This document shows positions 53,788 through 63,131 of a stretch of 64,000 nucleotides of DNA, piece by piece. Position 1 is the first letter of the stretch. The number at the start of each line of letters is the position of its first letter. Made by a program: the position numbers and the translations under genes. The notes beneath the pieces are model-generated. The model was not told the DNA's origin and did not search any database. It saw only the letters and a list, made by a program, of their open reading frames with translations. This DNA is from Rana temporaria. Its lineage: Eukaryota > Chordata > Amphibia > Anura > Ranidae. Where the stretch lies: positions 298,064,799-298,128,798 of the forward strand of contig NC_053491.1 in NCBI RefSeq assembly GCF_905171775.1, in the 5' to 3' direction.

Positions 53788-55814
53788 AGTTCCTTCAGGA
53801 TTGCGAACCAGGGCCTCTTTGGCCAACAGGGCGCGATCAAAATCAAGTCTGTCTCCTCCAACCGAAACTTCTGGAGTACCGCTGCGATCATCCTTACTGG
53901 GGGGAAGGCGTAGCAGATGTTGAACCTCCAAGGACTGGTAAATGCGTCTATCCTTAAGGCCTGGTCTCTTGGATGTATTGAGAAGAACTGGGTTACCTTC
54001 CTGTTCTTTTCCGAGGCAAAAAGATCTACTTCCGGAAGACCCCACCTCTGTGTTATCTGAGAGAATACCTCTTCGTTTAGGGACCATTCGTCCTGTTTCA
54101 CTGGCTGGCGACTTAAATAATCTGCCAGAGAGTTTTGAGTACCCTTTAGGTGGACTGCTGTTAGTGAAAACAAGTTGGTCTCCGCCCAGGAGAGGATTTT
54201 GTTGGATATCTCTTGAAGAGCCGGACTCCTTGTCCCTCCCTGCTTGTTCAAGTACGCGACTGCCGCCGCGTTGTCCGAGCGAACTTGCAGGTGACGTCCT
54301 ACCAACCTTCCCTAGAATGACTCTATTGTCCTTAGGATTGCCAACAGCTCTCTTTGGTTGGAAGAGCGACTTGCCTCCGCTGGAGACCATGCTCCCTGGG
54401 CTACTGCTTCCTCTAGGTGGGCTCCCCAGCCCCAGGCACTTGCGTCCGTTGTCACTATTACTTCCACAGGGAAGGACCAGTCTAGACCCTTGCTCAGATT
54501 GTGATGTCCTCGCCACCACCACAATTTCCTCTTTACTTTGGCTGAGATTGGAATCAGTGACTCTAAATCCCGACTCTGGCCACTCCAGAGACGGAGCATA
54601 AGTTCCTGTAATGGACGTTGATGATGTCTTGCCCAAGGAACTGCAGGGAAACAGGATGTCATGAATCCCAGGACCCTCATTACTTCTCTGATTGACGTCC
54701 ACTGATTGGACTGTAGCTGGGCTACCGCCTGACTTACTTTGGTAACCTTTTCCTCGGGGAGATAAAAATTTTTCTTTACCGAAGATATCTTGTACCCTAG
54801 GTATACCACCTCCTGTGATGGCACCAACTGGGATTTGTCCCGGTTGATTATCCACCCGAGTGAGGAGAGACACTCCTGCGCTACCAGTAAATCCCTTTCT
54901 AACTGTTGAGCCGATCTTGCCACAAACAGTAGATCGTCCAGATATGGGATTACTGTGATCGCTTGGTCCCTGAGAGGGGCAAGAGCTTCTGCCAGAACCT
55001 TGGTAAAAATTCTCGGTGACGAGGATAGACCAAAGGGCAGGGCTTGGAACTGGAAGTGTTGAATCCCTAGAGTTACCCTTACTGCCACCCTGAGAAATTT
55101 TTGGTAATCTGGATGTATAGGGATGTGCAGGTAAGCATCCCTGAGATCCAGGGTCGCCATGTAACACCCCGGGAACAGACATCTTGATACTGTAAAGATC
55201 GACTCCATTCTGAACCTTTTGTATTTTACAAATTTGTTCAGGGGCCGGAGGTTCAGGATCATCCTGAACTTCCCTGATGGCTTCTTTACGATGAAAACAT
55301 GGGAATATACTCCCTGTCCCTGCTCCTCCAGGGGTACCGGAATTAGGACTCTCTGATCCACTAATTCTCCTAGAGACAGCATGAGAGCCTCCGCCTTTGC
55401 TTTTTCCCTGGGTGGATGAGTCACCCTGAAGTTCCAGTGAGGCAGTGACGCAAACTCCAGCTTGTATCCGTTCTTTATTAGATCTAGAATGAACGGGCTT
55501 GAAGTTGCCTTGGTCCATTGTGGGAGGAACTGCCCCAACCTTCCTCCCACGGGGACACAGGAGTCATTGCGGTTTTGGGGCGGGTTGAGGAGGATTAAAC
55601 AGGATTCCTCCTCTACCACGCCCCTTGTGACCTGCCCAGTGCTTCTTGGGTTGGCCTTCTTTCTTCTGGTTTTGCCAAAAGTTTGATCCCTTGAAGCCAC
55701 GAAAAAAACTCTTTCCCTCAGTCTTTTTCTTTTTCTCAGGAAAGGCCTTCTTCCGTTCCAAAGCCTCTTGGAGGCCGGATCCAAAAAGGTGGTCTCCTGA
55801 AAACGGAAGACCAC
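53667..55814 (-). pseudogene. DIRS-E pol: reverse transcriptase and RNase H, one amber codon
   Basis: A single minus-strand frame covers 715 codons, interrupted only by TAG at 54,312-54,314. RT motifs: LNLRPLNKF, TLDLRDAYLHIPIHP (222-228 holds the first catalytic Asp), FQALPFGLSSSPRIFTKV, YLDDLL (active site at 291-294). RNase H: VTTDASAWGWG (Asp457), QRELLAI (Glu489), and after the amber RSDNAAAVAYLN and LADYLSRQ. The last part is the domain seen in all DIRS copies here (DLFASEKN, AFPPVRMIAAVL, IAPCWPKRPWF). The frame starts within gag, so translation may depend on frameshifting; the real first residue is unknown. Confidence 0.9.
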
Positions 55815-56856
55815 ACAATTTCAATTTTGAGGTGGCATCGCCCGTCCAGGTTTTCAGCCATACTGATCTTCTGGCTGCATTGACAAGAGCTGCTGACCTG
55901 GCAGCCAACTTTACTGACTCCTCTGAGGCATCAGCTAGAAATCCTACTGCCTTGAATAGGAGTGGAAAGGATTTTAAAAGCTCCTGTCTAGAGGTACCGG
56001 CCAAGATGTGTGCCTGTAACTGGGTGAGCCAACACTCCAAGTTCCTTGCTACACAAGTAGCTGCTAGAGCTGGTTTTAAACTGATCGCAGAGGCGTCCCA
56101 AGCTCTTTTCAATAGTAGGTCCCCCCTTTTGTCCATTGGGTCCCTAAGGGAACCTAGGTCATCAAAAGCCAAATCTGTCCTCCTGGAGACTTTGGCTAAA
56201 GGGGCATCCAGTCTAGGAACTTTGTTCCAAGGATGAGACACATCCGATTCAAATGGAAACCTACGTTTGAGGCTGCCTGAAAAAAAGGGTCTTCTTTCAG
56301 GTTGTTCCCATTCTCGCAGAATCATATCGATCAGAGACTTATGAACCGGAAAAACCTTGGTTCTAGTCGCATTCCCTTGATACATAAGGTCATGCTTTGA
56401 GAGCTGAACCTGTTCCTCTTGGATATCTAAAGTATCATAGATAGCATTTAGAAGATCTCCCACATCATCTAATGATAATTTGTATCTGGCCGCCCTGGAA
56501 AAATCCTCCTCTCCCTCTGATTCAGATGCTGAACCTGCCTGAGAGGAAACAACTGATCTGGGAGTCCTGTCTCTAACCTCCTCCTCTTCCTCCTGAATTT
56601 GTAAGGAAGGAGCACTAGAGGCCCTAGGTAGGGACGGGGCCGGACCCTGCATCCCGTCTATCAGTCCCTTAAACGACTGAAATGTGGATGCCATTTCATC
56701 TTTAAAAGATGATAACATTTGGTGACAAGTGGTTACCGAACTTTCCTTAACCAAGCTATTGACACAATCAGGACATAAAGGCTTATCCCAGTTAGAACTT
56801 AGCTTTGTCCCACACACGGCACATTTCTTCCTAGGAGGCTGGTTCTTATCATGGGC
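55564..56856 (-). CDS. DIRS-E gag exon 2
   Basis: An uninterrupted frame of 430 codons with no ATG near its beginning. It starts right after an AG acceptor (56,857-56,858) preceded by a T-rich tract and reads a zinc-finger-like CxxC-x12-CxxC motif within its first 31 residues. An acidic segment follows (QEEEEEVRDR), then a conserved block LREWEQPERRPFF, a helical core (AHILAGTSRQELLKSF), and a basic C-terminus rich in Lys and Gly (KAFPEKKKKTEGKSFFRGFKG, HKGRGRGG). Related text occurs in the gag remnants of DIRS-B, -D and -F. Its presumed role is packaging of element RNA. Confidence 0.85.
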   Translation of the reverse strand, partial: AHDKNQPPRKKCAVCGTKLSSNWDKPLCPDCVNSLVKESSVTTCHQMLSSFKDEMASTFQSFKGLIDGMQGPAPSLPRASSAPSLQIQEEEEEVRDRTPRSVVSSQAGSASESEGEEDFSRAARYKLSLDDVGDLLNAIYDTLDIQEEQVQLSKHDLMYQGNATRTKVFPVHKSLIDMILREWEQPERRPFFSGSLKRRFPFESDVSHPWNKVPRLDAPLAKVSRRTDLAFDDLGSLRDPMDKRGDLLLKRAWDASAISLKPALAATCVARNLECWLTQLQAHILAGTSRQELLKSFPLLFKAVGFLADASEESVKLAARSAALVNAARRSVWLKTWTGDATSKLKLCGLPFSGDHLFGSGLQEALERKKAFPEKKKKTEGKSFFRGFKGSNFWQNQKKEGQPKKHWAGHKGRGRGGILFNPPQPAPKPQ

Positions 56857-57043
56857 CTTAACCCGTTAAAACAAACAACACAGTGGACCACATTACAACC
56901 AGCTAGACCTGCATTCACCACTGTGAAAAGGTTCCTAGAAGGTGCCAAACCCTCCACCAGACAGGCTCACCACCTAGGGGGGGTATATGGGGTAACAATC
57001 CCCTACCTAACAGAATAAGCCATGTGCAATCACCAGGCCTTAC
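56857..57043 (-). other. Predicted 187-bp intron in DIRS-E gag
   Basis: Minus-strand GTAAGG donor and an acceptor with tract tgtgttgtttgttttaacgg ending in AG. Contains in-frame stops on both sides, so retention would terminate gag after the leader peptide. Length is normal for a short vertebrate intron. Confidence 0.65.
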
Positions 57044-57100
57044 CTGAGAGGTACCGGTGCCTGTTAGACCAGGATCGGGAATAGCCGCTGCTGCATCCAT
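57044..57100 (-). CDS. DIRS-E gag exon 1 (leader exon)
   Basis: ATG at 57,098-57,100 opens a 19-codon stretch (MDAAAAIPDPGLTGTGTSQ) that ends exactly at CAG followed by GTAAGG, a good splice donor (57,038-57,043). Joining it to the acceptor at 56,857 removes 187 bases, keeps phase 0, and gives the downstream gag frame its only plausible initiator, for a protein of 449 residues. Without splicing the downstream frame has a TAA just before the acceptor and no start codon. Splicing is inferred from sequence only. Confidence 0.7.
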
Positions 57101-57646
57101 GGTCCTGCGTTTTTTGTTTCAGTCTCACTGAACAAACACCAGCGCCGGGTTCCTTCGAGTCTCCTCAGCGCCCTTTTTTGAAGTAGGAACGATACTTCCG
57201 GGCGGCCCCCTGTTGACGCGCTTCCGCCGAGATTACTCCTTCCTCTCTTTGGAACGCACGGAACCCGCCCCCTAATCGAATACCGGAAGTGGCGAGCCGA
57301 TTCGATGGCGTCTCTCACCCTCGCAGCCATGCCATCCGGATGCTTCCAGGGGACGGATCCCGCCGTCAACTGGGTCCGACTCTCGCCGAGCTCACGGCGG
57401 AGGAGACTCCAGCCACGTTCTCTACCCCTAGGGCCAGAGGAGTGCTGAAGGTCTGAGGTAGGTTCTCTCTAAAAAAAACAAAAAGATACGTTTCATGATT
57501 GTATCTCCTCCCGTCCGGCAGGAAACACAAAAAACTGAGGAGAAGGCCTGGAGGACCGCCTTTTGTAATTGGGGTTGATTGTGTTTCCTGTCCCGGAGGG
57601 AGGAGCTACATCTACAGGGCTGTCCTGGAAGACGAAAGGCTAAAAA

Positions 57647-57932
57647 GTGTCGGTGCTCCTGGAGGGTCTGGAAACAAACAACTGAGGGTCAGAGGAAAGG
57701 GAAATTGTATCCGATTTGCGCTTCCTGTAGAGGGCAGAGCCAATCATCTCTCAAATAGCTGTCCTGGAAGGCGAGGGGGGTAACACAACACGCATAACCA
57801 GAACTCGCAATCCCGCCTGATCCCTGCAAACGGCAACAGTTATTTTTATGTAGCGATTGAAGAAGTCGCTGACAATCAAGTGCTCTTTTTGCCTGCGAGT
57901 TGCACTAGTTGTACCTATAAATTGAGGCCAAA
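57647..57932. other. Second DIRS-like end remnant and piggyBac-like 5' flank
   Basis: About 57,715-57,778 (cttcctgtagagggcagagc to ctgtcctggaaggcgagg) loosely repeats the right end of DIRS-E (cctgtcccggagggaggagc to gctgtcctggaagacgaaag). It is a probable remnant of a related DIRS end. The stretch 57,790-57,932 precedes the piggyBac-like ORF and may be its 5' UTR. No other feature is evident. Confidence 0.5.
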
Positions 57933-58403
57933 ATGTCAAAACAGAGGTACACTAGTGAGGAGGCCTATACGTTGCAAAGCATGACAGAGGAGAGCGAAGA
58001 GGAAGCCACCTCACTGGCAGATTCAGGCTCAGCATACGAACCAGTAGACCGCAACAGCACCCCGATAGAAGGGACCACTACTCAGTCATCAGAGCCAAGG
58101 TCAGGCATAACCGACCCTGTTCTTCTGTCGTTGGGGTGCAAGAACAGCAGGTGTCTCGTATAGAGCAGAGAGCCAATACTTGTGCCCCTCATCCTTCTGG
58201 TGAACCAGCAAGCACCAGTGGCCTAGTACACCCTCTTCGTACATTCAGCACGGCAGTATCACGTAGCGACGTTGCAAGTCCCATAAGGGAAGTTCAAGCT
58301 GGTGCGGTGGCTAGCACAAATAGTGTTCCACAACCACCAAGAAGACATGGTGCCCTCCCTGCAGAATATACCAACCCTGATTGGGAGCCCACCACTGTGT
58401 AAA
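57933..58403 (+). pseudogene. piggyBac-like transposase N-terminus, truncated
   Basis: ATG at 57,933 starts a protein with YTSEEAYTL, an acidic serine/glutamate-rich stretch (EESEEEATSLAD), and SAYEPVDRNST. After a frameshift near 58,135 it continues to a segment ending NPDWEPTTV at 58,400. A start of the type M-x-K-x-x-(Y/F)-(S/T)-x-E-E-A followed by acidic residues is usual for piggyBac-like transposases of frogs and fish. The catalytic DDD domain is missing: the sequence passes into a DIRS terminal repeat at about 58,424. Identification rests on the N-terminal pattern only. Confidence 0.55.
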
Positions 58404-58423
58404 AATAAAGATAAACAGGATTT

Positions 58424-58654
58424 TTATAACAGCTCACCTGTAAAATAATTTTCTTGGGAGTACACCACAGGACACAAAGCCAGTCATTACATAATGGGTT
58501 AAGGGTAACCAGCGGTGATTGGACACTGGCACAACCAATTGAAGACCGTTCCCCTTCATATAACCCCTCCCATCAGGGAAGTACCTCAGTTTTGTAGCAA
58601 GCAATAAAGTTCCCATAAAAACCTCTGTGTCCCGTGGTGTACTCCAAGAAAACA
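58424..58654 (-). mobile_element. Solo left end of the DIRS-B family
   Basis: About 200 bases match the left end of DIRS-B (tttttataacagct, gagtacaccacaggacac, ataacccctcccatcaggg, gttttgtagcaagcaataa). After that comes cctctgtgtcccgtggtgta, an inverted copy of the outer word, which is the beginning of the family's internal complementary region. It stops at about 58,654, where DIRS-F starts. So the rest of the element is gone or DIRS-F inserted in this region. Confidence 0.8.
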
Positions 58655-59138
58655 GGATTTTTTTGTACTCACCGTAAAATCCTTTTCTCTGTCCTCCATA
58701 GACGGACACAGCCTTCTCAAGTCTTGACAAGTGGGTTATGTTACTGTTTACAGGAGGAGAGGACTAGGCAGAAACATGTTAGATATTCAAATACATGTTA
58801 TTTTAACAGAGTTGAAAAGCCCCGCCCAGGGGGCGGTCCTCCGGACATAACGCACCTCCCTGCAGCATGCAGCCTCAGTTCGTAACAAGCAGTACAAACC
58901 TAAAAAGGAGGGGTGGGGGCTGTGTCTGTCCATGGACGACAGAGAAAAGGATTTTACGGCGAGTACAAAAAATCCTATTTTCTCTTATCGTCCATGGACG
59001 GACACAGCCTTCTCAAGCCTTGACAAGTGGGACGTCCCCAAGCAGTGTGAAAAACGAGGGGTGGGAACAGTATCAGTCAAAAACACACAACTTCACCCCA
59101 AACAAGCAGAGCTCCTCAACGGAGGAGGTGCTGCAACT

Positions 59139-59799
59139 TTAAACAGCCGCCTGCAAGACCTTGCGGCCAAAGGAAGCATCTGAAGATGCGCGCACATCAA
59201 CTTTGTAAAATTTGGAAAAAGTGTGAACGGACAAAAAAGGAGCCGCCTTACACACCTGTGAGACAGACGCTTGATGTCGAAAAAGCCCAGGAAGCACCAA
59301 TCGCCCTGGTCGAATGTGCCGTGACCGTAAAGGGAGGTGCCTGCCCCCTAAGAGCATAGGCCTGTATGACGGTCTGCCTGATCCACCGAGGAATGGTAGC
59401 AGACGAGACCGCCAGGCCCTTTTGTGGACCGGATACCGACACAAAAAGTGAGTCAGACCTCTGAAACGGAGCCGTAGCTGACAGGTACACCCGCAGAATG
59501 CGTACCATGTCTAAGGAATAAAGCACAACCTCCCTAGGATGCGCCGGCCGAGGACACAAGGATGGAGCTGCAATGTTCTCGTTAAGGTGAAATGACGAAA
59601 CCACCTTCAGAAGAAAGGAAGGTTGAAGGCGCAATACCGCCTTATCCTTATGGAGGACCAGGATAAGGAGTGTCAAGAGAGAAATCTCTCTGATGTTTAC
59701 AAAAGGAGGGTCCTGAAGAACTGATCGCACCAGATTCAAATCCCATGGTGGAAGAGATGGTTTAAGAGGGGGGAAGTACATGACGAACCCCCTGCACAA
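59139..59799 (-). pseudogene. DIRS-F tyrosine recombinase
   Basis: 59,248-59,799 covers LPPWDLNLVRSVL through LRVYLSATAPFQRSDSLFVSVSG and AHSTRAIGASWAF (the HxxR motif). The first catalytic Arg region is deleted: LTLLILVLHKD joins parts that in DIRS-D are separated by TSVRRVSEL. The C-terminal end, with HTFSKFYKVDV (nucleophilic Tyr region) and FGRKVLQAAV, is in another frame (59,139-59,444). Inactive because of the missing Arg box and the frameshift. Confidence 0.82.
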
Positions 59800-59921
59800 A
59801 AGTACCCACCAGAGAATGAGCCTCCAAAGGCCGCTGGAACACAGCCAAGGCTGAAATCTGTCCCTTAAGGGTGCTTAAGGCAAGTTTCTGATCCACTCTA
59901 CGCTGTAAAAACAGCAGGACC

Positions 59922-60730
59922 CTAGAAACCGAACACCTCCAGATGCAATGACCATTTTCCCTGGTCTAGCATTTGGCGACTCAGGTAGTCTGCCTGCCAG
60001 TTTTCTACGCCCGGAATGTAGACGTCCAACAGAGCTGGCACGCTTCTTTCCGCCCACCTTAGCATGTGAGCGACATCAGACGCCGCAGCTGAGCTCCCCC
60101 TTGATGGGTGACATAAGCCAACGCCGTGGCGTTGTCCGACTGGATCCGGATTGGGCGACCTTACAACCTCCCCCGACCACGAGGAGAGGCATAGCCTGAT
60201 CGCCCGAAGTTCCAGGACATTGATCGGCAGACGGGATTCTTCTAGAGTCCATTGACCCTGGGCCGACTGGACCCCCAGGACACCTCCCCCCCAACCCGTG
60301 AGGCTGGCGTCCGTCATAATCACCATCCACTGGAAGGGAAGAAACGACTTCCCGGACTGAAGAGCCGGGGATCTCAGCCACCAATTCAGAGATTGACTAG
60401 GTGGCGTACCTGAATCTGGCGATCCAGAGACAATGGAGATTTGTTCCACTTGGACAGGCTCTCCTTCTGCAATATCAGTGTGTGGAATTGGGCATGCGGT
60501 ACTGCCTCGAAGGAGACTACCATCAGACCCAGGCCTCTCGCATGCAAAAACAGACCATTTGCGGGATGCCAATAGCTTCACCGCAGACTGAAGAGTCTGC
60601 AATTTTTCCAGGGGAAGAAAGATTCTCGCCTCCAAGGAGTCTGGAATCAACCCTAGGTACTCCAAACGCTGAGTCGGTACCAGGACCGACTTCTGGATGT
60701 TTAACACCCACCCTAATTCTGAGGGTCTAG
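59922..60730 (-). pseudogene. DIRS-F RNase H region
   Basis: The long stretch 59,922-60,707 carries the post-RT segment (MLNIQKSVLVPTQRLEYLG), RNase H with MTDASLTGWGGGV (catalytic Asp) and PINVLELRAIRLCL (Glu), and further on VENWQADYLSRQ (last Asp). The third motif, expected as SDN, falls in a shifted part (near 60,120-60,150). The stretch ends where the interval between RNase H and recombinase is shortened compared with DIRS-E. Confidence 0.8.
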
Positions 60731-61311
60731 CTGGCTATAGACACATCCACCTCTAATTCTGAGCCAAAAGCTGCTCTCAGAAGAAGGTCGTCCAAGTAGC
60801 CCACAATGGCAATGCCTCACAGTCTCAGCAAAGCTAGGATCCGTGCGAGCACCTTGGTGAAAACTCTTGGTGCCGACGCTATTTCAAAAGGAAGGGCCAC
60901 AAACTGATAGTGGTCTTTCCCTATTGCAAAGTACAGAACCTCTGATGACTTGCGCAAATTGGGACATGCAAGTATGAGTCCTTGATGTCCAAGGGCGCCA
61001 GAAAATTCCCCTGGATGGAGCGTAGCCACCAGCGAGCAAACGGATTCAATTCGGAACTTCCTTACTCTCACAAAGGCATTCAGGGCCTTAAGGTCCAAGA
61101 TTAGACAGACCCTGTCCTTTGGGACCACAAACATATTTGAATAAAATACCTGAAAAATTGCCCCGCAACTAAGCAAGTCTTGCACTGGCCCCAACGAGCC
61201 GGAAGGAGAGGGGGACTTGAGGGAAAGAATCTGTTCGGTGGATAGGAAAGAAACTATCTTGTACCCCAATAAGACCACCTCGCAGACCTGCAAAGCCATC
61301 CCCCCACCCAT
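60731..61311 (-). pseudogene. DIRS-F reverse transcriptase
   Basis: Readable motifs are LILDLKALNAFVRVRKFRIESV, FVALPFEIASAPRVFTKV and, after a TGA stop near 60,818, GYLDDLLL (active site). The first catalytic block, expected as a D-x-x-D-A-Y motif, is disrupted (GALGHQGLILACPN). N-terminal part: GYKIVSFLSTE joined to a shifted segment. Inactive. Confidence 0.78.
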
Positions 61312-61335
61312 GAGTCGGGCGGGGGGAAAAAAACT

Positions 61336-62357
61336 TCATGCGGTGGCAGGTTTGGATGCCAGTTTATTCGGCTTACGCACCCAGGGACGTTTCTGTCCCC
61401 CAGTTGAGCCTTTATCGGCCTGGGAGGGTTTACCCATGGAACCTGACTGGCAAAAATACCGCTTCTGAGTGGGAAACGAAGGACCTGGCTTACGGTGCAG
61501 CTCCTTCCCTTTGGTGGACTGAGGGAGGAGAGTGCTCTTACCTCCAGTGACATCTTTAATAATGTCGTCCAGCGAGGTACCAAAAAGCCTCCCACCCTTG
61601 AAGGGTAAATCTTCTAGGGCTTTTTTGGATGCTTGGTCAGCAGAACAGCATTTCAGCCAAATCAGGCGGCGTAAAACCACTGCCAAAACAGAGGCTCTGG
61701 ATATAAAGGGGGCTGCATCCAATATAGCATCACAGACATATACAACGCCCTGAACCAACTGGTCGGCCAGTCTAATAAATTTGGGAGGGAGCTGGTGCTC
61801 CTCCACAGTCTGGTGTAAAACCTTTGCCCATTCAGTGAGTGACTGAGACACCAAAGTAGCAGGCACAATAGGCCGCAATGCAGACCCCAATATGGTAAAC
61901 ATGGAGCGGGTAAGAGCCTCGGACCTCCTATCTGTATGGTTCTTGAAGGTAGGGGTCCCTTCTATAGGGAGAGTGGTTACCTTATTTAAACCGGGCAACC
62001 GGGGGGTCAACTACCAGAGGAGAAGCCCATTTTTTCAGCAGCCTGTCCTCAAAGGGGTAACAGACCGCAAGGCGTAGAGGAACCACAAAGGACTTCTGCT
62101 GCTTTTCCTATTCCTCGTCAATGATCTTGTCAAAAAAAGGACACACAAGGAAAAACCGTCACAGAGCGGTGCGACTTGTGGGACCCAAAATAGACTGAAC
62201 CCTCAGCTGCACTATCCAGCTTAAGGGAGTCCCTTACAGCACTGATAAGCGCACTGACAAGTGCCCTGTCCTGTCCTGACCCAAGGGAGGAGTCTTCCTC
62301 ACAAGGATGGTCCTGGTCCACATCCTCGGACAACCCAGAACCGGGGTCCTGTGCCAC
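61336..62357 (-). pseudogene. DIRS-F gag
   Basis: 61,336-62,010 reads an extended ORF1 segment: LNKVTTLPIEGTPTFKN, PIVPATLVSQSLTEWAKVL, LIWLKCCSADQASKKALEDL, PFKGGRLFGTSLDDIIK and a basic tail KRPWVRKPNKLASKPATA. Upstream 62,130-62,357 is the acidic N-terminal part with a frame break between them near 62,010-62,130. The order and text agree with DIRS-D. Confidence 0.78.
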
Positions 62358-62404
62358 GGCCCGGGTCCGAGTCAGAGCATTCCCCAGGAGATACAGAGGA
62401 GGGG

Positions 62405-62815
62405 GTAGTTTGGGACTTTAGATGAGGCACAGAGAGGAACCGGATGTAGAAAGGATCATTTATTGGTCAACCATACACATGACATACAGCCAAAGTGGAT
62501 ATTCCAGTTAAAGTTGTATTTACACAGATTTAGATACATAGAAATTAAACATAAGCGATAAAAAATATATAGTAACATTCCCGTTATTGCTCCATGTACA
62601 AATTCATATAAAACTTATTTAAAAAGGAATGAATGTCCTCACAGATGGCGTCATTGGGAATGCATCTTTGTAAGCTCTACGCGTTTCGATGGATAAAACC
62701 ACCTCGTCAGGAGCTGATGCGTATGACATTTCTGTAAAAAGAGTATAGAACATTGAACATATATTAACCCCAATAGCAAAAGGAGATATGGGGAAAAGGG
62801 GGCATGGGCGGATGG
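62405..62815 (-). mobile_element. Penelope-type terminal fragment inside DIRS-F
   Basis: This AT-rich block interrupts the leader of DIRS-F, between gag N-terminus and terminal repeat. It contains the hammerhead ribozyme at 62,673-62,715 on the minus strand and an atttatt word (AATAAAT on the minus strand). Hammerhead motifs are known in the terminal repeats of Penelope-like elements, and a degenerate one accompanies the Penelope-like element at 23,479. No coding sequence. Limits are approximate and inferred from where DIRS similarity stops and resumes. Confidence 0.6.
62673..62715 (-). ncRNA. Hammerhead ribozyme, conserved core intact
   Basis: On the minus strand: stem I 5' strand AGCUC, core CUGACGA, a 5-bp stem II (GGUGG/CCAUC) with loop UUUUAU, core GAAA, then CGCGU and the cleavage-site A (GUA triplet), then stem I 3' strand GAGCU. 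All conserved hammerhead core positions are present. Stem III is minimal (AC/GU closed by a 2-base loop), as described for the Penelope-like element type, which can act as a dimer through the palindromic ACGCGU. Predicted cleavage is after the A at 62,678. Self-cleavage itself is not shown by sequence. Confidence 0.85.
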
Positions 62816-63131
62816 TGTGCTCACGCTCGCTGGCCGGACCAAGGATCTATATATCCAGCCTGTCACCCAGCCGGCAGTTGATAGAAGAATCTTAAATAAA
62901 GAAAAACAAAACAAAAAACATTTCTCCAGGGCGCTGGGCCCAAAGGGAGCCACGTCCTTCTCCTTTGCTCGGCAGAAAAAAAACTGCATGCTGCAGGGAG
63001 GAGGGTTATGTCCAGAGAGACCGCCCCCTGGGCGGGGCTGTTCAACTCTGTTAAAGTAACATGCATTTAAATATCTAACATGTTCTGCCTAGTTCTCTCC
63101 TATGAACAGGAACATAACGATGAGAGAAAAT

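Larger units (their letters stand above)
52313..57646 (-). mobile_element. DIRS-E: nearly intact DIRS retrotransposon
   Basis: This 5.3-kb element has inverted terminal repeats (52,313-52,470 against 57,525-57,646, sharing aaggcggtcctccaggcctt) and an internal complementary region at 52,553-52,641. The latter is made of an inverted copy of the left outer end (aacagagttaccggtaagcc) followed by an inverted copy of the right outer end (ctttcgtcttccaggacagc). Minus-strand genes are spliced gag, pol (RT plus RNase H), and tyrosine recombinase, in overlapping frames. One amber codon in pol is the only clear lesion. This is the complete DIRS design and by far the youngest-looking DIRS copy in the window. 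Confidence 0.93.
58655..63131 (-). mobile_element. DIRS-F: DIRS retrotransposon with both ends
   Basis: Left end 58,655-58,890 begins ggatttttttgtactcaccg. The right end (about 62,935-63,131) is the inverted copy (ccgccccctgggcggggctgtt). An internal complementary region lies at 58,934-59,030 (gacagagaaaaggattttac, then ctcttatcgtccatggacgg). Minus-strand order is gag, RT, RNase H and recombinase, each broken. A Penelope-type fragment with a hammerhead motif is inserted at about 62,405-62,815. Same family as DIRS-A and DIRS-C. Confidence 0.87.

Noticed and set aside
53788..55518. N-terminal 570 or so codons of the long minus-strand frame ending at 52,663
   Set aside because: This part overlaps the RT/RNase H frame with its clear motifs and itself has only low-complexity Ser/Gly-rich text. 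It is a shadow frame; only the recombinase part is kept.
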